Source: DAHUYF01 sp035945115
GTDB taxonomy: Bacteria > Pseudomonadota > Alphaproteobacteria > ATCC43930 > CGMCC-115725
Assembly: GCA_035945115.1 (NCBI GenBank)
Contig: DASZAN010000116.1
Coordinates: 1-64,000, forward strand
Direction: 5' to 3'
Length of the DNA stretch: 64,000 nt
Both the position numbers and the translations under genes were made by a program. The notes below the pieces were generated by a model. The model was given only the letters and a program-made list of their open reading frames with translations. It ran no database searches and was not told the origin of the DNA. Of the stretch, positions 49,377 to 58,029 are shown in pieces (the first letter of the stretch is position 1; every line of letters starts with the position of its first letter).

Positions 49377-51059
49377 CTAGGCGCGCATCAGCGGCTTGTA
49401 GCGGATGCGGTGCGGCTGGTCGGCGGCGGCGCCGAGGCGGCGCTTGCGGTCGGCTTCGTAGTCGGCGTAGTTGCCTTCGAACCAGATCGTTTGGCTATCA
49501 CCCTCGAATGAGAGGATGTGCGTGGCGATGCGGTCCAGGAACCAGCGGTCGTGCGTGATGACGACGGCGCAGCCGGGAAATTCGAGGAGCGCCTCCTCGA
49601 GGGCGCGCAAGGTATCGACGTCGAGATCGTTGGTGGGCTCGTCGAGCAGGATGACGTTGGCGCGGGTCTTCAGCATCTTCGCGAGGTGGACGCGGTTGCG
49701 CTCGCCGCCCGAGAGCTGTCCCACCTTCTTTTGCTGATCGGAGCCTCGGAAGTTGAAGAGCGCGCAATAGGCGCGGCTCGGCATCTTGCGGCGGCTCAGA
49801 TCGATCTCGTCATTGCCGCCGGAAATCTCCTCCCAGACCGTCTTGGTCGCGGCGAGCGTGTCGCGGGATTGATCGACATAGCCCAACTTCACCGTCTCGC
49901 CGACGCGGAAGCTACCTTTGTCGGGCGTCTCCTGTCCCGTGACCATGCGGAAAAGCGTGGTTTTGCCGGCGCCATTGGGGCCGATGATGCCGACGATGCC
50001 GCCGGGCGGCAGGCGGAAGGACAAATCCTCGATGAGGAGGTTGTCGCCATAGGCCTTCGCCACATGCTCCGCCTCGATGACGAGATCGCCGAGCCGCGGT
50101 CCCGGCGGCAGCACGATCTGCGCCGTCTCCGGCGCCTTCTCCTTGCTTTGCGCGACGAGCGCGTCATAGGCGGAGATGCGCGCCTTGCTCTTCGCTTGCC
50201 GCGCCCGCGGGCTCTGCCGCACCCATTCGAGCTCGCGCTCGAGCGTGCGCTGGCGCGCCACCTCTTGCTTCCCCTCCTGCTCGAGCCGCTTCTGCTTCTG
50301 CTCGAGCCAGCCGGAGTAGTTCCCCTGATAGGGAATGCCGCGGCCGCGATCGAGCTCCAAGATCCAGCCCGCCACCTCGTCGAGGAAGTAGCGGTCGTGG
50401 GTCACCGTGACGACGGTGCCGGGATACTCCGCAAGGAAGCGCTGCAGCCAGGCGACGCTTTCTGCATCCAAATGGTTGGTGGGCTCGTCGAGCAGCAGCA
50501 GATCGGGCTTCTGCAGCAAGAGGCGGCAGAGTGCGACACGGCGCCGCTCGCCGCCCGAGAGCGTCGCCACCTCGGCATCGCCCGGCGGGCAGCGGAGCGC
50601 GTCCATGGCGATCTCGATGGTACGGTCGAGCTCCCAGCCGTTGACGCGGTCGATCTTCTCCTGGAGCTCGCCCTGCTCGGTGATGAGCGCATTCATCTCT
50701 TCCTCAGAAAGCTCCTCGGCAAAGCGCGCGCTCACCTCCTCGAAGCGCTCCAAAAGCGCCTTCACCTCCCCCAAGCCTTCCTTGACGTTGCCGGCGACGT
50801 CCTTGGTCGCAGCGAGCGTCGGCTCCTGCGGCAGGAAGCCCACCTTGACCCCGTCCGCCGCCCAGGCTTCGCCGGCGAAATCCTGATCGAGCCCCGCCAT
50901 GATGCGCAGCAGCGTCGACTTCCCCGCGCCGTTCAAGCCGAGCACGCCGATCTTGGCGCCCGGCAGGAACGACAACCAAATGTCCTTCAGCACCTCGCGC
51001 CCGCCCGGATAGGTTTTCGACAGACCTTTCATGACGTAGATGTATTGATAAGCGGGCAT
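49377..51059 (-). CDS. ettA: ABC-F type ribosome-associated ATPase EttA
   Basis: A 560-aa energy-dependent translational throttle protein, which binds the ribosomal E site. Two ATPase domains are present. The first has VLGLNGAGKSTLLRIMAG, TLSGGERRRVALCRLLLQ and LLLDEPTNHLDAESVAWLQ. The second has IIGPNGAGKTTLFRMVTG, QLSGGERNRVHLAKMLK and VILLDEPTNDLDVDTLRA. The linker between them (EQKQKRLEQEGKQEVARQRT, then LEWVRQSPRARQAKSKARIS) is the P-site tRNA interaction motif. It starts PAYQYIYVMKGLSKTYPGGR as in the family and ends with HRIRYKPLMRA. Confidence 0.95.
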   Translation of the reverse strand: MPAYQYIYVMKGLSKTYPGGREVLKDIWLSFLPGAKIGVLGLNGAGKSTLLRIMAGLDQDFAGEAWAADGVKVGFLPQEPTLAATKDVAGNVKEGLGEVKALLERFEEVSARFAEELSEEEMNALITEQGELQEKIDRVNGWELDRTIEIAMDALRCPPGDAEVATLSGGERRRVALCRLLLQKPDLLLLDEPTNHLDAESVAWLQRFLAEYPGTVVTVTHDRYFLDEVAGWILELDRGRGIPYQGNYSGWLEQKQKRLEQEGKQEVARQRTLERELEWVRQSPRARQAKSKARISAYDALVAQSKEKAPETAQIVLPPGPRLGDLVIEAEHVAKAYGDNLLIEDLSFRLPPGGIVGIIGPNGAGKTTLFRMVTGQETPDKGSFRVGETVKLGYVDQSRDTLAATKTVWEEISGGNDEIDLSRRKMPSRAYCALFNFRGSDQQKKVGQLSGGERNRVHLAKMLKTRANVILLDEPTNDLDVDTLRALEEALLEFPGCAVVITHDRWFLDRIATHILSFEGDSQTIWFEGNYADYEADRKRRLGAAADQPHRIRYKPLMRA

Positions 51060-51101
51060 GCGTTCGGGTTTCCTCTTAGTCCCTGGTCTGCGCTATGGGA
51101 G

Positions 51102-51245
51102 ATGACAATGGTGCTGGTCGAGAAAGATGGCAAGACGGCGGTCGTCGGCGGACGGTCGAAACCCGGTAGCATCGCCGACGCAATGCCTACCCGGCGCCGA
51201 TCCGGTGCGTCGTGCGTCCGCTCCAGTGCAAGAGACGCGCGATGA
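51102..51245 (+). CDS. Possible 47-aa leader or small protein before ridA
   Basis: A short frame from ATG 51102 (or ATG 51108) reads MTMVLVEKDGKTAVVGGRSK and continues to a basic tail ending SSARDAR. A gggaga lies directly before it. Its stop overlaps the ridA start (ATGA at 51242), a pattern of coupled translation. It has no recognised domain, and the same stretch may simply be ridA leader. It is listed because it is the only reading frame in the 182-nt divergent ettA-ridA gap. Confidence 0.3.
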   Translation: MTMVLVEKDGKTAVVGGRSKPGSIADAMPTRRRSGASCVRSSARDAR

Positions 51246-51646
51246 TGGCTCCTATCTTTCACCTGATCCCCGGCGCGCCGAAACCGGTTGGGCCTTACAG
51301 CCATGTCGTCGAACTCGACGGCTGGCTCTTCGTCACGGGACAGCTCGCAACCGATCCCGCGGATGATTCGCGTCCGCTTCCCGACGGTATCGAGGCGCAG
51401 TCGCGCAAAGTTTTCGACAACCTGCGGCGCGCGCTCGCCGGCGCGGCGGCAGGCTTCGAGCATGTTCTGATGGTGCGGGTCTTCCTCACCCACTTCGAGC
51501 GCGACTACGCCGCGTTCAATCACCTCTATCTCGACTATTTTCCGGCAGCGCGCCTGCCGGCGCGAACGACCGTGGGCGTGACGGCGCTGGCGCGTGGCGG
51601 CATCGTCGAAATCGATATGATCGCCTACCGCCCGTCGCGCCACTGA
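51242..51646 (+). CDS. ridA: RidA family (YjgF/UK114) enamine/imine deaminase
   Basis: A 134-aa RidA protein, which hydrolyses reactive enamines or imines released by PLP enzymes. Typical features are PKPVGPYSHVVELDGWLFVT, GQLATDPADD and the C-terminal PARTTVGVTALARGGIVEID, which holds the Arg of the active site and the following Glu. The start is one of two adjacent ATGs (51242, 51245). The 3' end overlaps the Mo-hydroxylase small-subunit gene by 22 nt on the other strand. RidA-like genes are common next to amine-catabolism genes, but a link to the hydroxylase operon is only positional. Confidence 0.9.
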   Translation: MMAPIFHLIPGAPKPVGPYSHVVELDGWLFVTGQLATDPADDSRPLPDGIEAQSRKVFDNLRRALAGAAAGFEHVLMVRVFLTHFERDYAAFNHLYLDYFPAARLPARTTVGVTALARGGIVEIDMIAYRPSRH

Positions 51647-52779
51647 GCGCGGACGCGCCCGACGACCGCCGCGAGGCGCGCGGAGAGGAGTTTGAGAAGG
51701 ATACGCCCGAGACCCAGCGGTGCGCGGACAGCGGCACCGCCACCCGAGAGGCGCGCTTCCAAATTGCGCGCCGCCTGTCGCACCACTTCCTCAGCGACGA
51801 GCTCGACGATGCCGGACCGGCTGAACTGTGCCAGCGGACCGCGCAGACCGTAGTCGACCGAGAGTTCGACGACGCTTGCGGTTGATCCCTCTTCGGCGAC
51901 GCGAAAGCGTGCCTCGAGATGGAGGCGTGTACCAGTGGCGCGATCCTGGCCGTGCCCGGTGAGGATTCCCCTCCAGGCTTCATCGTCATAGGAGACATCG
52001 GCGGCGCCGGCGAAGTGCGCGCGCACCGGACCGAGCGCCACCGTCATCCTTCCGGCTACCCGACCCGGCGCATCACTGGGTGTCAGCTCCGCGCCCGGCA
52101 CGCAGGCGACGATGACCGCCGGATTTTTGATCGCGGCCCAAACCTCGGCGCGCGGAATGGCGATGCGAACCGTCTGGCGAAGCGTCGTAGCCGCGCCGTC
52201 CTCCCCGGTGGTAACGGCGGCCGTTGCGACCAACGGCGATGCGCTCGCGGCGGACGCGAGACGCGAGAGCTGCGGTCGAGACGGCAATGCCGCACGCGGC
52301 ACAGCGGCGTCGGTCGTCTCGGGGTCGCGCAGCACGCTGCCAATGGCACGAACAATGCCGACATACCCGGTGCAGCGACAGAGATTGCCGCTGAGCTCGA
52401 GGCGAACACGCGCTGCGTCCGCGGCGGGCAAACGGAGCGCTATGTCGCGCGCGGTCATGAGCATTCCCGGCGTGCAATAGCCGCATTGTAAAGCGTGTTC
52501 GCGCGTAAACGCGGCGCGCAGTCGTACCATGATCGGGTCGTCTTCAAGACCCTCGATGGTTTGCACCGTGGCACCATCAGCCGCGACCGCGAGCGTGATG
52601 CAGGAGCGCACGGGCTGCCCGTCGAGAAGAACCGTGCAGGCGCCGCAGACGCCATGCTCGCAACCGAGGTGGGTGCCGGTCAGCAAACAATTCTCGCGCA
52701 GGAAGTCGGCGAGATGTCGGCGCGGCTCTACCGTGGCCGACGTTGGACGGCCATTCACGTTGAGCGATATCGCCTTCAC
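51625..52779 (-). CDS. Molybdenum hydroxylase iron-sulfur subunit fused to CoxG-like SRPBCC domain
   Basis: A 384-aa fusion. Residues 1-160 are the small subunit with two [2Fe-2S] clusters: THLGCEHGVCGACTVLLDGQ and VRSC for the plant-type cluster, LQCGYCTPGMLMTARD and LSGNLCRCTGYVGIVRAIGS for the second. A linker rich in Ala/Pro/Ser (160-200) leads to a SRPBCC/CoxG domain (200-355): RIAIPRAEVWAAIKNPAVIV, ACVPGAELTPSDAPGRVAGR, VSYDDEAWRGILTGHGQDRA, GLRGPLAQFSRSGIVELVAE. CoxG is usually a separate membrane-anchoring protein of CO dehydrogenase-like operons. GTG 52779 overlaps the upstream stop (GTGA). Confidence 0.92.
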   Translation of the reverse strand: MKAISLNVNGRPTSATVEPRRHLADFLRENCLLTGTHLGCEHGVCGACTVLLDGQPVRSCITLAVAADGATVQTIEGLEDDPIMVRLRAAFTREHALQCGYCTPGMLMTARDIALRLPAADAARVRLELSGNLCRCTGYVGIVRAIGSVLRDPETTDAAVPRAALPSRPQLSRLASAASASPLVATAAVTTGEDGAATTLRQTVRIAIPRAEVWAAIKNPAVIVACVPGAELTPSDAPGRVAGRMTVALGPVRAHFAGAADVSYDDEAWRGILTGHGQDRATGTRLHLEARFRVAEEGSTASVVELSVDYGLRGPLAQFSRSGIVELVAEEVVRQAARNLEARLSGGGAAVRAPLGLGRILLKLLSARLAAVVGRVRAQWRDGR

Positions 52780-53573
52780 ACTCGCGCCGCCGCGAATGCG
52801 CGGCGGAGGGCGACGCGATGGACTTGACGGTCGATTGCGTCGAAGCGGTTACTGGCGCTTGCTAGGGCGCGGTCCGCGGCGTCGGCCGACGCGTCGTCAT
52901 CGCGAAGTAGCAGCGGGCGGCCACCGGTCGCACTGACCACGGCGCGGCGTACATTGCGCTCGGGATCGATGAGCACGGCGCCGATGGCATCTGAAAACTC
53001 GCCGGGCTTGCGGCAGACTTTGTACCAGCCCCAACGGGCCGCGCGCGAAAGCTTGGGGATACGCACGGCGACGACCAACTCACCCGGCTCGAGCGCGGTG
53101 GTGAACGGACCGCGATTGAAGATGTCGATGGGAATCATGCGCCCGCCGCGCGCGCGATAGGTGATGACGCAAGCATCCAAAGCGGTGAGCGCCGTCACCC
53201 AATCGGCCGCCGGGTCGGCGTGACAGAGGCTCCCCGCGACGGTGCCGCGGTTGCGTACGGCGCGGTAAGCGATCCCGGCAGCGATCGTCGACAGCACGCG
53301 ATCACCGACGTCCGGGACCCGGCCATCTTCCACGGCGGCATGGGTGACGGCGGCGCCGAGCAACACCGCATCGGCAGTGTCGTCGACGCCGCCCAGATCC
53401 GGAATATGCGTGATATCGACGACCACGCGCGGATGGGCCAAGCGGAGGTTCAGCATCGGCCCTAGCGACTGGCCACCGGCCATCACACGCGCGTCCGCGC
53501 CACCTTCAGCGAGAATGGCCGCGGCTTCCGCGATGTCGGTCGGACGGGCGTAATCGAAGGGAGCCGGCTTCAT
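52776..53573 (-). CDS. Molybdenum hydroxylase FAD-binding subunit (CoxM-like)
   Basis: A 265-aa flavoprotein subunit. The first FAD motif is RVMAGGQSLGPMLNLRLAHP and the second AVRNRGTVAGSLCHADPAAD; the C-terminal CO_deh_flav_C region is WYKVCRKPGEFSDAIGAVLI, VVSATGGRPLLLRD. It passes electrons from the iron-sulfur subunit to the acceptor. ATG 53573 overlaps the large-subunit stop by 4 nt, and its own stop overlaps the small-subunit start, giving a tightly coupled L-M-S operon (large subunit first). Confidence 0.92.
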   Translation of the reverse strand: MKPAPFDYARPTDIAEAAAILAEGGADARVMAGGQSLGPMLNLRLAHPRVVVDITHIPDLGGVDDTADAVLLGAAVTHAAVEDGRVPDVGDRVLSTIAAGIAYRAVRNRGTVAGSLCHADPAADWVTALTALDACVITYRARGGRMIPIDIFNRGPFTTALEPGELVVAVRIPKLSRAARWGWYKVCRKPGEFSDAIGAVLIDPERNVRRAVVSATGGRPLLLRDDDASADAADRALASASNRFDAIDRQVHRVALRRAFAAARV

Positions 53574-55927
53574 GGCGGCGGCATCACACCTACTTTCGCC
53601 AATGCGGCGAGCAACCGCCGCGGCGTGATCGGCAAGTCGCCGATTTCCGCGCCGAGCGGGCGCAACGCGTCGTTGACGGCATTGGCGATGGCCGCGGGCG
53701 GCCCGATGGCACCGCCTTCGCCGATGCCCTTTTGGCCGAAGGTCGTATAAGGCGACGGCGTTTCCATATGGGTGATGCGCACGTCTGGTACTTCGGTGGC
53801 GCCGGGCAGGATGTAGTCGGCGAGGGTCGATGCGAGCGGCTGGCCGGCGCCGTCGTACGGCATTTCCTCGTAGAGCGCCGTGCCGATCCCCTGTGCCGTA
53901 CCACCGACAACTTGGCCATCGACGATCATCGGATTCACCAATACGCCGCCGTCCTCGACGACGACATAGTCGAGAATGCGCACCGCGCCGAGGGCAACAT
54001 CGACAGCGACCACCGCGGCGTGTGCTGCATAGCTGAACGTGCCGCTGTCGCGAACGGCTTTGTAGCCGCTTGTCACTTCGAGACCGCCCGGTGACACATC
54101 GTCGGGCAGATCCTGTGGCCGCAAATACCAAGTCCGCCCGATGTCGTCGATCGAGACCGAGCCGCGCGGGCCGATCACGACGCCATCGCGCACCACGACT
54201 TGGTCGGGAGTCGTCTGCAGCAGATGCGCACCGATCCGCGCCAAGCGCTGACCGAGCTCGCGGCAAGCGGTGGCGACGGCGCCCCCGGCCATGACCATGC
54301 AACGCGATCCCCACGTGCCAGTGGAGTAGGGCGTGACCGCGGTGTCGCCGTGCACCACCATGATGCGCTCGATGGCGATGCCCAACAGCTCATGCGCCAC
54401 CTGCGCCAGGGTCGTCTCGAGCCCTTGGCCGTGCGATTGGATGCCGACCCTGAGCTCGAGCCCGCCGTCCGGCGTGAGCCGCGCGACGGCTTGCTCGAAG
54501 CCCGGCACCATTGGGATGCCCCACCCTGAATACACTGACGTGCCATGCGCTGCCTGCTCGCAGAAGATGGCAAAGCCGACGCCGATGCGCTCGTCTTCCG
54601 GCCTCGCGTCGGCTTGCCGACGGCGCACGCCCGCGAGATCGATCGCTGCCGCCGCACGGCGCAGGCATTCCGGATAGTCGCCACTGTCGAAGTGCTTTCC
54701 GGTGATGTTGTTGAACGGCATTGCTTCCGGCGGCACGAGGTTCAAGAGCCGCACATCAAGCGGTTCTTTACCGATGGCGCTCGCGACAGCGTCGATCATC
54801 GTTTCCATGGCAAAGCAAACCCCGGCGCGCGCGACACCGCGGTAGGGAAGAATGGGCGGCTTGTTGGTGGCGGCCGACCAGGTGCGACAGCGATATGCGT
54901 CGAAACGATAAGGACCCGGCAGGATGCTCGCGACTTGCGCTGCCTCGAGGCACGCCGAAAAGGGATAAGCCGAGTAGGCGCCAGCGTCGACCGTCACCTC
55001 GGCGTCGAGCGCCAGCAGTCGGCCCATGGCGTCAGCGTAGGCGGTAATCTCGTAATCGTGCTCGCGGCAATTGGCGTTCGCGGTGAGCTGCTCGCGGCGG
55101 TCCTCGATCCACCGCACGGGGTGGCCAAGGTGGCGTGCAAGAAACGCGGCGCAGACCTCTTCGACCAGCAAGATGCCCTTGTAGCCGAAGCCGCCACCGA
55201 TATCCGGAGCGACGACGCGGATACGGCCGTGATCGAGCCCGAGACAGCCGGCAAGGCCCGTGCGCACGATGTGCGGCATCTGCGCCGCACTGTAGACCAG
55301 GAGCTGCTCGAGGCGCCGGTCCCACTGGGCGACAACCCCACGCCCCTCGATCGGCGACATGCATTGGCGCGCCGTGCGCAGGTGGCGCGTCACCGTTACC
55401 GCAGCGGTGCGCTTGATCGCCTCGAGGTCGGCATCGACGACGGTTTCGAGGAAGACGTTGTCGCCCCAGTGCTCATGCACCAGCGGCGCGCCCGCCCCGC
55501 GCGCGGCGAGCATGTCGCTGACAGCCGGTAGCTCCTCGATGTCGAGCTCGACTTCGGCGGCAATGTCTTCGGCGCTCGCGCGATCCGGCGCGACGCAGAC
55601 CGCGACGGGCTCGCCAACATAGCGCAGCTTGCCGGAAGCGAGAACCGGCTGCTCCGACGGCTTGAATCCGGGAAGACGCGAATTGGCGACGATCGGACCA
55701 ACGCCGACGAGGTCCGCCGCGGTGAACACCGCATTTTCCGCGCCCGCCGGCTTGCGGACGCCGCGCAAGCGCGCATGCGCGACGGGGCTCCGAACGAAGG
55801 CGAGCTCTTGCATGCCGGGCAAGCGAATGTCGGCGATGAATTCGCCCTTACCCCGGAGGTAACGGTCGTCTTCTTTGCGTGGGACCGAGGCACCGATGCC
55901 GGTAGCGCGAGCGTCAGTACGCTGCAT
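53570..55927 (-). CDS. Xanthine dehydrogenase-family molybdopterin-binding large subunit
   Basis: A 785-aa molybdenum-cofactor subunit. It begins GIGASVPRKEDDRYLRGKGE, the start typical of CoxL/aldehyde-oxidase type subunits. The active-site loop reads LPYRGVARAGVCFAMETMID: not the AYxCSFR of true CO dehydrogenase (form I) and only partly like AYRGAGR of form II. The catalytic Glu is in TFGQKGIGEGGAIGPPAAIA. Other cofactor contacts are APDIGGGFGYKGILLVEEVC and GIQSHGQGLETTLAQVAHEL. It probably hydroxylates an aldehyde or N-heterocycle, not CO. It is the first gene of the operon and overlaps the amidohydrolase remnant by 14 nt. Confidence 0.92.
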   Translation of the reverse strand: MQRTDARATGIGASVPRKEDDRYLRGKGEFIADIRLPGMQELAFVRSPVAHARLRGVRKPAGAENAVFTAADLVGVGPIVANSRLPGFKPSEQPVLASGKLRYVGEPVAVCVAPDRASAEDIAAEVELDIEELPAVSDMLAARGAGAPLVHEHWGDNVFLETVVDADLEAIKRTAAVTVTRHLRTARQCMSPIEGRGVVAQWDRRLEQLLVYSAAQMPHIVRTGLAGCLGLDHGRIRVVAPDIGGGFGYKGILLVEEVCAAFLARHLGHPVRWIEDRREQLTANANCREHDYEITAYADAMGRLLALDAEVTVDAGAYSAYPFSACLEAAQVASILPGPYRFDAYRCRTWSAATNKPPILPYRGVARAGVCFAMETMIDAVASAIGKEPLDVRLLNLVPPEAMPFNNITGKHFDSGDYPECLRRAAAAIDLAGVRRRQADARPEDERIGVGFAIFCEQAAHGTSVYSGWGIPMVPGFEQAVARLTPDGGLELRVGIQSHGQGLETTLAQVAHELLGIAIERIMVVHGDTAVTPYSTGTWGSRCMVMAGGAVATACRELGQRLARIGAHLLQTTPDQVVVRDGVVIGPRGSVSIDDIGRTWYLRPQDLPDDVSPGGLEVTSGYKAVRDSGTFSYAAHAAVVAVDVALGAVRILDYVVVEDGGVLVNPMIVDGQVVGGTAQGIGTALYEEMPYDGAGQPLASTLADYILPGATEVPDVRITHMETPSPYTTFGQKGIGEGGAIGPPAAIANAVNDALRPLGAEIGDLPITPRRLLAALAKVGVMPPP

Positions 55928-56270
55928 CGCGGTTTCCGCCGTCCTGGGCGTACGCCTTCACGCGGCCATAGGGATGGGTTGCGGCAGCAGCGGGCTGTCG
56001 ACGTCGATGCGATGACCGGCGCGCAACGAGAAGGCGGGTACGATCATCTGGGTCGCTTCGATAGACATGGGCATGGGTGTCGATCAGTCTCGGCACCACC
56101 ACCTTCCCCGCGACCGACACCACAGAAGCCGCGTGCGTGGTCGGCAGGGCCGGTGCCACGCCGATGATCTTCCCCGCAACGATGGCGACATCCGCCACGC
56201 CATCCCTGCCGGTGGCGGGATCGATTACCCGGCCGCCGCTGAGAATGAGATCGGCCCTCAGTTCCGGCAT
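55914..56270 (-). pseudogene. Amidohydrolase remnant with internal deletion
   Basis: The frame starts PELRADLILSGGRVIDPATG and runs through VVSVAGKVVVPRLIDTHAHV, the N-terminal half-barrel and first metal motif (HxH) of dihydroorotase/D-aminoacylase-like amidohydrolases. Directly after HAHVY (near 56066) the similarity stops and the frame becomes Arg-rich. In the next frame, from 56068 to the stop at 55958, the sequence reads EATQMIVPAFSLRAGHRIDV and DSPLLPQPIPMAA, which looks like the C-terminal strand of the same enzyme class. The simplest reading is that about 300 central codons were lost and the ends joined out of frame. An intact enzyme would be 380-450 aa; no catalytic core remains. Confidence 0.75.
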
Positions 56271-56359
56271 TTTCGCGCCTCTCCGCTCACCGACCTCGAT
56301 CTTAGCTCAGTCCCAACCGGGGCAACAATCATGCCGGCAGTGCTCACACGCCCAAGGAA

Positions 56360-56433
56360 CCGTGATCATGCGGAAGAGCGTGGCCTCGCCGGCGGGCGTT
56401 GGGGCAGATAATGCCGACGATCCCGCCCGGGGA
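56360..56433 (-). pseudogene. Short degenerate fragment similar to ettA Walker A region
   Basis: Read on the minus strand the stretch gives PGGIVGIICPN, then, after a shift of one base, AGEATLFRMIT. The ettA gene at 49377-51059 has PGGIVGIIGPNGAGKTTLFR in its second ATPase domain. By eye about four of five bases agree over about 70 nt. The P-loop Lys is replaced, so it cannot be active. It lies in the 379-nt gene-free space 56271-56649 between the amidohydrolase remnant and livK. The rest of that space holds the livK promoter region and no other recognised feature. Confidence 0.55.
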
Positions 56434-56649
56434 AATGTAGTCGGCAAGGGGGGTGGACTGGCGCAAACGACATCATGACTGGTCGATATGTGACCGCAAA
56501 TTAACCGCAACACCCTATCGCCTTGCCAAAACTTGGCTCTTTCCCTCACGCCCAGCGGCGTGGCAAAGTCCCTGAAACAAGACGCCACGAGGGGCGGCGG
56601 GGCTTTCCTGCCGTGAAAGTGGTCCGTCACTGCTCGGGAGGATCAAGCG

Positions 56650-57891
56650 ATGAAAAGCTCGAACTACGTGCGTCTGTTGCTCGGCGGCGTTGCCGCCGCA
56701 GGGGTGGCGGCCATGCTCGGCATGGGCGCCCTTGCCCAGGACAAGGGACCGATCAAGATCGGCATCACGCTGCCGCTCACCGGCGCCGATGCCGAGGACG
56801 CGCTCCTCATCAAGCAGGGCGCGATGATGGCGGTCGACGAAGCCAACGCCAAGGGTGGCATCGACGGCCGCAAGATCGACGTTGTCGTCTATGACAGCGG
56901 CACGGCGAGCGCCGGCCAGTACGACCCGGCACAGGCCGCCACCAACACCAAGAAGCTCGTCTCCGACCCGGCGGTGGTCGCCAATGTCGGTCCGCAGATG
57001 AGCGGCGAGGGCAAGGCGATGACGCCGATCCTCTCCGAGGCCGATCTCGCCACCATCACGCCGAGCTCGACCAACCCCGACATCACCAATCCCGCCTTTG
57101 CCGCGCAGTTCAAGCCGAAAGGCAAGGCGATCTATTTCCGAACGGTGACGACCGACGCCTTCCAAGGGCCGAACATGGCGAACTTCATGGCCCAGCAGCT
57201 CAAGGTCAAGACGATCTACATTCTCGATGATTCCGGCGCCTATGGCGTGGGGATCGCCGACGCCTTCCAGAAACAGGCGGAGAAGAACGGCATCAAGATT
57301 TTGGGCCGCGATCAGCTCAATCCCAAGGAAGCCGACTACACCACCGTCCTCACCAAGATCAAGGCGCTCAATCCTGACGCCATCTACTACGGCGGCGTGG
57401 GGCAAGCGGGCGTCAAGGTGGCGAAGCAGGCCTATGACATCGTTCCCAAGATGATCAAGGCCGGCGGCGACGGCGTCTATGGCGGTACGTTCCTCAGCGC
57501 GGGTTTCCCCGCGGTCGAAGGCTGGTACGCGACCAACGCATCGCCGCACAGCACCGAGGAGAGCGGCGCGCAGGCCTTCGTGAAGAAGTTCCAGGAGACC
57601 TACAAGCAGGCGCCGAGCGACTATTCGATCACCGCCTATGACGGCACGCTCGTCGTCCTCGATGCGATCGACCGCGTGATCAAGAGCGGCAAGCCGGTCA
57701 ACCGCTCGAACGTGCGCGACGCCATGCAGACCTCCAACCTCAAGACCCTGCAAGGCACGATCTCGTTCGACGAGAACGGCGACCTCAAGGACCGTGTCGT
57801 GAGCGTGTTTCAGGTCAAGCACGATGCGAAGGCGCCGGACAACGACGTCATCCGTCAATACAAGTACATCGGCGTGGCGCCGCAGTCCTGA
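56650..57891 (+). CDS. Branched-chain amino acid ABC transporter substrate-binding protein (LivK-like)
   Basis: A 413-aa periplasmic binding protein. The signal peptide is NYVRLLLGGVAAAGVAAMLG, ending near GALAQD. The mature part has IKIGITLPLTGADAEDALLI, VDEANAKGGIDGRKIDVVVY, DPAVVANVGPQMSGEGKAMT, ATITPSSTNPDITNPAFA and IYILDDSGAYGVGIADAFQK, the standard order for LivJ/LivK proteins. A ribosome site (gggagg) lies before ATG 56650. It is the first gene of the complete importer at 56.6-61.7 kb. Ligands of this class include Leu/Ile/Val, other amino acids and amides. Confidence 0.92.
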   Translation: MKSSNYVRLLLGGVAAAGVAAMLGMGALAQDKGPIKIGITLPLTGADAEDALLIKQGAMMAVDEANAKGGIDGRKIDVVVYDSGTASAGQYDPAQAATNTKKLVSDPAVVANVGPQMSGEGKAMTPILSEADLATITPSSTNPDITNPAFAAQFKPKGKAIYFRTVTTDAFQGPNMANFMAQQLKVKTIYILDDSGAYGVGIADAFQKQAEKNGIKILGRDQLNPKEADYTTVLTKIKALNPDAIYYGGVGQAGVKVAKQAYDIVPKMIKAGGDGVYGGTFLSAGFPAVEGWYATNASPHSTEESGAQAFVKKFQETYKQAPSDYSITAYDGTLVVLDAIDRVIKSGKPVNRSNVRDAMQTSNLKTLQGTISFDENGDLKDRVVSVFQVKHDAKAPDNDVIRQYKYIGVAPQS

Positions 57892-57932
57892 TCGCGTCAT
57901 CACGTTGCACGTCGATCGTGCGCCCATCGACA

Positions 57933-58029
57933 GGCGTCCTTCGCTACGCAAAGGACGCCGCTCAGGGTGAGGACGAATTGGTCATGGCACCAAGAAAGAA
58001 CCTCATCCTGAGCTGGTCGAAGGACGCAC
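57933..58029. repeat. Dispersed palindromic repeat, family A copy 3 (livK-livH gap)
   Basis: Hairpin ggcgtcctt (57933-57941) / aaggacgcc (57951-57959), then ctcagggtgagg (57961-57972) pairing with cctcatcctgag (58001-58012), and a terminal gctggtcgaaggacgcac (58012-58029). It is more rearranged than copies 1 and 2. It fills the 181-nt gap between the binding-protein gene and the first permease gene. Confidence 0.82.

Noticed and set aside
53570..55927. Aerobic carbon monoxide dehydrogenase large subunit (CoxL form I)
   Set aside because: The AYxCSFR active-site loop is absent; the loop is PYRGVARAG, so CO oxidation is not supported.
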